Assembly: GCF_009725235.1 (NCBI RefSeq)
Contig: NZ_WJFC01000180.1
Location: forward strand, 1-27,527
Origin: Scytonema sp. UIC 10036
GTDB taxonomy: Bacteria; Cyanobacteriota; Cyanobacteriia; Cyanobacteriales; Nostocaceae
Direction of reading: 5' to 3'
Length of the DNA: 27,527 bases
Position 1 is the stretch's first letter; each line of letters starts with the position of its first letter. Below are positions 23,424 to 27,527 of the stretch, in pieces. Below the pieces are notes generated by a model. It was not told the DNA's origin and ran no database searches. It saw nothing but the letters and a program-made list of their open reading frames with translations. The position numbers and the translations under genes were made by a program.

Positions 23424-23570
23424 GTAGGTTGGGGAGCCAGCCCTGAACCGTGTGCGTGGCGCGAATGCGCCATAGGAGGGTTTCCCTCCGCACCTTTACT
23501 GGCGTTTGAGGAACCTTACCCAACATTTATCGGCATTTGTTGGGTTTCGCTTGTGCTCAACCCAACCTAC
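23424..23570. repeat. Composite interspersed repeat with GTAGGTTGGG ends
   Basis: A 147-base element bounded by perfect 10-base inverted repeats, GTAGGTTGGG (23424-23433) and CCCAACCTAC (23561-23570). Inside are three more hairpins: GGCGC-GAAT-GCGCC (23458-23471), GGAGGG-TTT-CCCTCC (23475-23489) and a CCCAAC...GTTGGG pair toward the right end. It shares the GTTGGGTT core with the MITE family. Reading frames across it are spurious. Confidence 0.8.
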
Positions 23571-23607
23571 AATTTCTCGCAGCCCTTGCAGTATTGAATA
23601 CACATCT

Positions 23608-23635
23608 GTAGGGGCGCAAGGCATTGCGCCCCTAC
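23608..23635. repeat. Perfect GTAGGGGCGCAA palindrome
   Basis: GTAGGGGCGCAA, GGCA, TTGCGCCCCTAC: a perfect 12-base stem with a 4-base loop. It is a common form of short palindromic repeat in cyanobacterial gaps and could also end transcription of the LysR gene. Confidence 0.8.
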
Positions 23636-23710
23636 CAACGGTGTAATTCATTTAGGTGAAAACTGCTGTAATACAGGTGTGTAGCTAACGGAGAACCGCT
23701 ATAGACGAAA

Positions 23711-23735
23711 AAACCCAGGCGTTGAGCCTGGGTTT
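23711..23735 (-). terminator. Rho-independent terminator of the AraC gene
   Basis: AAACCCAGGC and GCCTGGGTTT form a perfect 10-base stem with a GTTGA loop. On the minus strand the stem is followed by TTTCG, and on the plus strand by TTTC then a run of A. It sits about 210 bases beyond the AraC-type gene stop. Confidence 0.75.
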
Positions 23736-23946
23736 CAAAAAAAAGCTATCTGGCATGAATCAGGGAAAAAGAAATATGTTACATACTTTGGCGCACTCCT
23801 ATCTTGTACGTAGGTATTTGAGCATCTGCATAGAACTTTTTAATGTAGTACAAGCGCTTTGCTATTACACATAACTTTAGCAATACCAAAATATTGTGCG
23901 GTATTCAATTCTTGCGGAAAATGTCATAAGCTTGCAAAAAGTTTAT

Positions 23947-24840
23947 CTACAATCGATCGCGATAACCTTTTGGTGTCATTGCCGTATGCTTGCGAAAGAG
24001 TGCAATAAAATGACTGGGGCTTTGAAAACCAATAGCATCACCAATTTCAGCAATTGACAATTTTTTCTCTGTTAGTAGTTTCTTGGCTCGCTCGATTCTG
24101 CAATTAATGACGTATTGATGGGGAGTCAAACCTGTGGATTGCTTAAACAAGCGGGCAAAATGATAGGGACTTATTTCTGCCACACTAGCGAGTTCTGCAA
24201 GTGCCAGCTCGTGTTCGATATTTTCGTTGATATACTCAAGCGTTTGACAAAGCTTATACTTAGGCAAACCTCCAGTATAAGATTGAACGTTTTGCCTGGA
24301 AGTAGAGTGTTGCTGTAGGAGATGACTTGCGAGTGCAGTTGCTAGAGATTCACCGTAAAGACGCCCAGATAAACATCCAGCCTCCAATTCTGCCTTAAGT
24401 GCCAACCCAATATTCTGAATTTGGGGACTGAGGACTCCCAAGTTAGGTGCAATTTCAACTCGATCTGCATAACCTAATTCCCCTGCAACTTGGGTAATAA
24501 GAGTTGGTTGAAGGCGGAGTACCAAGAAGTCACTATCCTCCAAACTGATACCTTTACATGACATACCTGGAGGAAGAATAGTTATTTCACCGTGGGTAAA
24601 GTTTTTGCTCAGAAGACGCCCGTCCCACATAATTTCTGCTTTTGTCGGCCGCTTGAAATGTAGGTTAATTATATAGTCAGATAATAATTGTGGAGGTAGC
24701 TCGTGAGCAGGCATTTGCCAGTATTCAACAAGAATGTTGTTCCATCCTGCTTTCTCGCTTGAAAGCATTGGTACTCCAAATTGACCCTTTCTAAGCTCTG
24801 CGTCTATATCCCGAGCTTCTGAGACTTTACCTTCAGGCAT
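23947..24840 (-). CDS. AraC-family transcriptional regulator
   Basis: Regulator of 297 aa. The N-terminal ~180 residues form a cupin-like effector domain (HGEITILPPGMSCKGISLED is the most recognisable stretch) with no recognisable ligand motif. The C-terminal double helix-turn-helix (about 193-295) reads LEYINENIEHELALAELASV, SPYHFARLFKQSTGLTPHQY, AEIGDAIGFQSPSHFIALFR and ends TAMTPKGYRDRL, a full AraC/XylS signature. It likely activates a promoter nearby or elsewhere. The short gene at 25032 is divergent, 191 bases away, but is not an obvious target. The start ATG at 24838-24840 is well placed (MPEGKVSEARD). Confidence 0.94.
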   Translation of the reverse strand: MPEGKVSEARDIDAELRKGQFGVPMLSSEKAGWNNILVEYWQMPAHELPPQLLSDYIINLHFKRPTKAEIMWDGRLLSKNFTHGEITILPPGMSCKGISLEDSDFLVLRLQPTLITQVAGELGYADRVEIAPNLGVLSPQIQNIGLALKAELEAGCLSGRLYGESLATALASHLLQQHSTSRQNVQSYTGGLPKYKLCQTLEYINENIEHELALAELASVAEISPYHFARLFKQSTGLTPHQYVINCRIERAKKLLTEKKLSIAEIGDAIGFQSPSHFIALFRKHTAMTPKGYRDRL

Positions 24841-25031
24841 TGTTGCTGTTACTTAGTATAAACTTTTATCCCAAAATTTGCACTTACAGGCAATAAGTGC
24901 AACACAGTATGCATTTACCACTTAAATGATAACACTTATGTCAACAGTATGAGCAACAATTCTTTCTTTGAGGGATGACGTAACTTGTAGAGTTAAGAAT
25001 AATAAAAAATAGAAATTTATTAACAAAAAAT

Positions 25032-25190
25032 ATGAATAGAGCCTTGTTAACTTTTTTCTTATTTGTCTTTTTGTTACTTTTTATTACTTCTCCCTTTGCG
25101 GCTCTTGCTAGCTTAATGATTTTCTTGCTTGCATCCGCTTTTTTATTGTTTATTTGGAATATTTTTTTGGCAATTATAGGTGATGGTTAG
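25032..25190 (+). CDS. 52-aa hydrophobic membrane protein
   Basis: ATG 25032 opens 52 codons of a very hydrophobic peptide: MNRALLTFFLFVFLLLFITS, SPFAALASLMIFLLASAFLL and IWNIFLAIIGDG. Two membrane helices are likely, with a Ser-Pro-Phe break between them. The start is preceded by AACAAAAAAT without a clear Shine-Dalgarno sequence. The stop at 25188-25190 is the first codon of a TTAGTTG array. Function unknown. The even hydrophobicity and lack of stops support a real gene, but short T-rich DNA can also give such frames. Confidence 0.5.
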   Translation: MNRALLTFFLFVFLLLFITSPFAALASLMIFLLASAFLLFIWNIFLAIIGDG

Positions 25191-25240
25191 TGATTGGTGG
25201 TTAGTGGTTAGTTGTTAGTTGTTAGTTGTTAGTTGTTAGG
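25188..25240. repeat. TTAGTTG heptamer tandem repeat (STRR)
   Basis: TTAGTGG-like units lead into about four consecutive TTAGTTG copies. This is followed by a GTGGGC-TTTA-GCCCTAC small hairpin to about 25260. Confidence 0.85.
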
Positions 25241-25328
25241 TGGGCTTTAGCCCTACCTACTTTCTATTTTCAAGACAGTTATTCATAGGAAAATCTCACA
25301 AACCTTGTCATGAAAAAAGGAGATTTCC

Positions 25329-25367
25329 CATTCCCTACCCCCTACCCCCTACTCCCTACTCCCTAAA
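25329..25367. repeat. CCCTACC/CCCTACT heptamer tandem repeat (STRR)
   Basis: CCCTACC, CCCTACC, CCCTACT, CCCTACT, CCCTAAA, in register. It ends at the stop codon of the minus-strand methyltransferase gene. Confidence 0.85.
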
Positions 25368-25369
25368 CT

Positions 25370-26083
25370 CTACAAACTCGTCATCAACTTCTCTAACTCC
25401 TGAGATAAATCAACTTTTGAGTTAGATAATTTTTGAAATAAAACCCCTGCTAAATAGTAATAATCACCAGAATAAAAAGCCATTCCGTGTTTGCGTAATT
25501 CTTCAATATGCTTCTTAACTTTTGGTTCAGAGCTATAATAGCCAAATTTTAAAGGCAAAACAAAAAATTTAGTCACAGAATAACCGTGAGCTTTTGCGTG
25601 ATTAATTGTGCTTTGTGGATTGGAATAACTGGATACTAAAAGTAACACATTTTGGTAATCCAACGACAAAAGATTGTTTGTGACTGTTGCACCATCTATG
25701 CCACCAAATAACAAAGGCATATAAATATCTTGGTCTGGTGCTGGTAAATATGGAGGATTAGCGACTAGATACTCGGCTTCTGGTTGAGAAGAGTCGAACA
25801 AACATGAGTTATGAATAACGTATTTATGATTTAGGTTATATTCATCTATATATGAATTAGCAGTTTTCCAAGCCGTAGGATTTAATTCAAATCCTTGTAT
25901 TAATCCCTCAAATCTGTTTCTTAAAAGAGAGTTAATAACAGGGCTTCCATCTCCCGAGCCAAATTCAACAATACACTCTGATTTATGACAATCTCTCAAA
26001 ACTAGGTTTTCCAAACAGTTTGAATAGAAATTAGATTCTTCCGGACAATAAAAAACTTGCTTCATTGAATTTTCAACTTTCAT
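25370..26083 (-). CDS. SAM-dependent methyltransferase with NPPY motif
   Basis: Protein of 237 aa with a class I methyltransferase core: motif I CIVEFGSGDGSPVI (37-50), GFELNPTAW around strand 2 (64-72), and the motif IV catalytic loop VANPPYLP (107-114). NPPY enzymes (HemK/PrmC, RlmG, N6-adenine types) methylate an amide or amine nitrogen, so a nitrogen on protein, RNA or DNA is the likely acceptor. The sequence otherwise differs from PrmC: it is short and lacks its N-terminal domain. The unusual Met-Lys start (MKVENSMKQVFYCPEESNFY) leaves two possible start codons. It follows the diiron-oxidase-like gene on the same strand, 111 bases apart, with a heptamer repeat in between. Confidence 0.85.
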   Translation of the reverse strand: MKVENSMKQVFYCPEESNFYSNCLENLVLRDCHKSECIVEFGSGDGSPVINSLLRNRFEGLIQGFELNPTAWKTANSYIDEYNLNHKYVIHNSCLFDSSQPEAEYLVANPPYLPAPDQDIYMPLLFGGIDGATVTNNLLSLDYQNVLLLVSSYSNPQSTINHAKAHGYSVTKFFVLPLKFGYYSSEPKVKKHIEELRKHGMAFYSGDYYYLAGVLFQKLSNSKVDLSQELEKLMTSL

Positions 26084-26165
26084 AAACTTTTAACAAGAAT
26101 TGAATGACAATGTAGAAATGAGAAGCTAGAGGATGGGCAATGCCCACCCCGCAAAATAAGTACTT

Positions 26166-26200
26166 TCTTGCTATTAGCCATTAGCCATTAGCCATTAGCT
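26166..26200. repeat. ATTAGCC heptamer tandem repeat (STRR)
   Basis: ATTAGCC three times in a row, then ATTAGCT, between the two minus-strand genes and just at the stop of the oxidase gene. Confidence 0.8.
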
Positions 26201-27283
26201 ATTTTTCCGTATCGATCGCACAACAGCACTGGCGGCGCGATCGCCCATAAGCTTTTCTTGGTCATAACCAAGTACAAGTTGCCATGCCTCATGAGAATAC
26301 ATTTCAGCTAGAGGCAAAGCGACATTATCCAACATCCAACGTCCGTGACGTTCGTCTTCCCGGATGTGCAATTCCCAGTAGCCCATTGCTGCTTCCGAAA
26401 GCCCCAATCGTTGTGCTGCAGCAAGATAATTTCTGTAAGCCGCAGGACCGGCTACCTCAAAATAGGTAAGCCCTCCATTATACCGCAGGAAATAACGTTT
26501 GCATTCCGTCAGTAAGAAATTATTATTGTCGTTAGCAAGTACTTCCCAGGGAACCAAATCAAAATACCCTTCTGGTTCGGTGTTCATCCCAAACTCATTT
26601 AGCATTTGGGCAAAGAAGGTGGAGTGCTTGCGAGGAAAACGTCCGTTACCATATTCTTCTAATAGCACTCGTATTAAAGTACATTGCACTTCATTAGCAG
26701 CACCGCCAAGAATTCGGGAAAGGCGACTACCTTCTACCAGACCGTCAAATGAACCAATAGCAAGTAAGTGACGGTAGCCAGCCTCACTCATAGAATTGCG
26801 TATATAGAGGCTTTCTTCTGACAATTCAGGATCTAAGTCATATGCACAACGTTCAATTAGAGCTTGCTGAACACTTTTAACATCCAATTGTCGTAATGCT
26901 TTCACATCAAGCTGTGATAGTTCCCACTCTTGCCAAGCTGTTTCTATGCGATCGCGTATCTTGTGTAGATAAAAGGATCGCTCATTTACGTAATGCCGCA
27001 AGTCATCGTACCAAAACAAGTTCAGACGGTTAATACGATAAAGGACTCGCTGAAGAAAGAGGTGGGCGGCATCATCACCTGCACCATTTTGGTAAGCAGC
27101 GCGAATCGCTACAGAGAGGGTACTTTCAAACTCATGCTTGAGTTCTGGCTTGGCTTCGAGTTTTTTATCTAAATCCTCTGTCGCAAGCAGCTCTACAAAT
27201 TGCCGCTCAGCACGGTTATAATTTGTATTTATTGTTTCCTCTATCTGCGTATTATTTCTTTCAGCGTTTGCGATAGGGGACAT
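26195..27283 (-). CDS. Iron-containing redox enzyme family protein (haem-oxygenase-like diiron fold)
   Basis: All-helical protein of about 362 aa from ATG 27283 (the frame is open to TTG 27289). Positions here count from TTG. The pattern EEYGNGRFPRKHSTFFAQML (211-230, with E211 and H222), E278, and the late helix YWELHIREDERHGRWMLDNV (304-323, with E306, H308, D312, H315) match the haem-oxygenase-like diiron oxidase/oxygenase families (PF14518-like; UndA and CADD are characterised relatives). These act on fatty acids or amino acids with O2. Both the Glu and His ligands appear present, so it should bind metal. Residues 1-60 are polar and probably flexible. The substrate is unknown. The NPPY methyltransferase follows. 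Confidence 0.85.
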   Translation of the reverse strand: MSPIANAERNNTQIEETINTNYNRAERQFVELLATEDLDKKLEAKPELKHEFESTLSVAIRAAYQNGAGDDAAHLFLQRVLYRINRLNLFWYDDLRHYVNERSFYLHKIRDRIETAWQEWELSQLDVKALRQLDVKSVQQALIERCAYDLDPELSEESLYIRNSMSEAGYRHLLAIGSFDGLVEGSRLSRILGGAANEVQCTLIRVLLEEYGNGRFPRKHSTFFAQMLNEFGMNTEPEGYFDLVPWEVLANDNNNFLLTECKRYFLRYNGGLTYFEVAGPAAYRNYLAAAQRLGLSEAAMGYWELHIREDERHGRWMLDNVALPLAEMYSHEAWQLVLGYDQEKLMGDRAASAVVRSIRKNS

Positions 27284-27289
27284 AAGCAA

Positions 27290-27527
27290 TTCAAAAGTAA
27301 AAAGTCAAAAGTAAAAATACCAAACTCTTATAGAACAAGCATTTTGAATACTTGTCCCTAGTAAATTAAATGGGTAGAACCTATCTAAATTACTGTCCTG
27401 AGTTCAGCGCTAGATATTTATATAATTCCTATTAAGTAGCCTTCAATACCTCTCCCCCAAGTGATAAAGAAAAATTAAGCTTTCCACCCATGATTCATAC
27501 TACAGACACATAGGGGAGGGGGTAGGG
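27290..27527. other. Terminal intergenic sequence
   Basis: 238 bases up to the end of the window, holding the oxidase promoter on the minus strand. AAAAGTAAAAAGTCAAAAGTAAAAA at its start is a short A-rich direct repeat. The closing GGGGAGGGGGTAGGG suggests another heptamer-type array continuing outside. No gene is seen. Confidence 0.5.

Larger units (their letters stand above)
23354..23946. other. 593-base intergenic region with repeats and a terminator
   Basis: It separates the broken LysR gene from the convergent AraC gene. It holds a composite repeat (23424-23570), a GTAGGGGCGCAA palindrome (23608-23635) and the AraC terminator (23711-23735). The rest, 23740-23946, shows no gene. Confidence 0.55.

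Noticed and set aside
23325..23597. 90-codon frame over the repeat region behind LysR
   Set aside because: It reads through the composite GTAGGTTGGG repeat; such frames are usual artefacts of this repeat type.

Overview
The window reads as chromosomal DNA of a filamentous, Nostocales-type cyanobacterium. The octamer GCGATCGC (HIP1) recurs throughout. Heptanucleotide tandem repeats (AAAATCC, TTAGTTG, ATTAGCC, CCCTACY) and palindromic interspersed repeats fill the gaps between genes. The protein set (Hanks-type kinase, RTX and pentapeptide-repeat proteins, a DUF4349-like lipoprotein, an Adhesin_E-like exported protein, a SagB-type double nitroreductase) fits the same group. The genus cannot be fixed from the sequence.

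Layout. 62-2083: a NarL-type histidine kinase and its LuxR/NarL-type response regulator, separated by an AAAATCC array. 2484-4801: a ferrous-iron-type uptake operon in which FeoB is split into a GTPase gene and a membrane-permease gene, followed by feoA. 5018-5263: a small one-TM protein. 6104-10320: an apparent cell-surface locus with an RTX Ca-binding protein, a GT4 glycosyltransferase and a pentapeptide-repeat/RTX fusion, all on the plus strand. 10999-12926 (minus): ilvC and an aldo/keto reductase. 13042-13393 (minus): an XRE/HigA-like antitoxin with what may be only the tail of its toxin left. 13592-17175 (plus): a membrane-anchored protein with a Pro/Ser linker, a DUF4349-like lipoprotein and a SagB-family oxidoreductase. 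17690-19403: a coiled-coil protein and, on the minus strand, a Ser/Thr kinase with a possible decayed gene behind it. 19995-20978: a conserved hypothetical protein and an exported Adhesin_E-like protein. 21165-23353: a frameshifted SH3-domain gene, a SAM methyltransferase and a divergent LysR regulator broken by a deletion and frameshift. 23947-24840 (minus): an AraC regulator with a clear terminator. 25032-27283: a tiny membrane protein, an NPPY-type methyltransferase and a haem-oxygenase-like diiron oxidase.

The region combines housekeeping genes (ilvC), iron uptake, signalling, envelope and surface proteins, and accessory genes in decay. Three or four genes look broken, and a MITE-like element with long terminal inverted repeats and an inner hairpin occurs twice (13412-13566 and 19779-19927). 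The most unusual items are the RTX/pentapeptide fusion locus, the split and divergent FeoB, the MITE family with solo relatives, and the antitoxin whose toxin seems to have been lost at a MITE boundary. No rRNA, tRNA, CRISPR array or complete transposase gene was seen.
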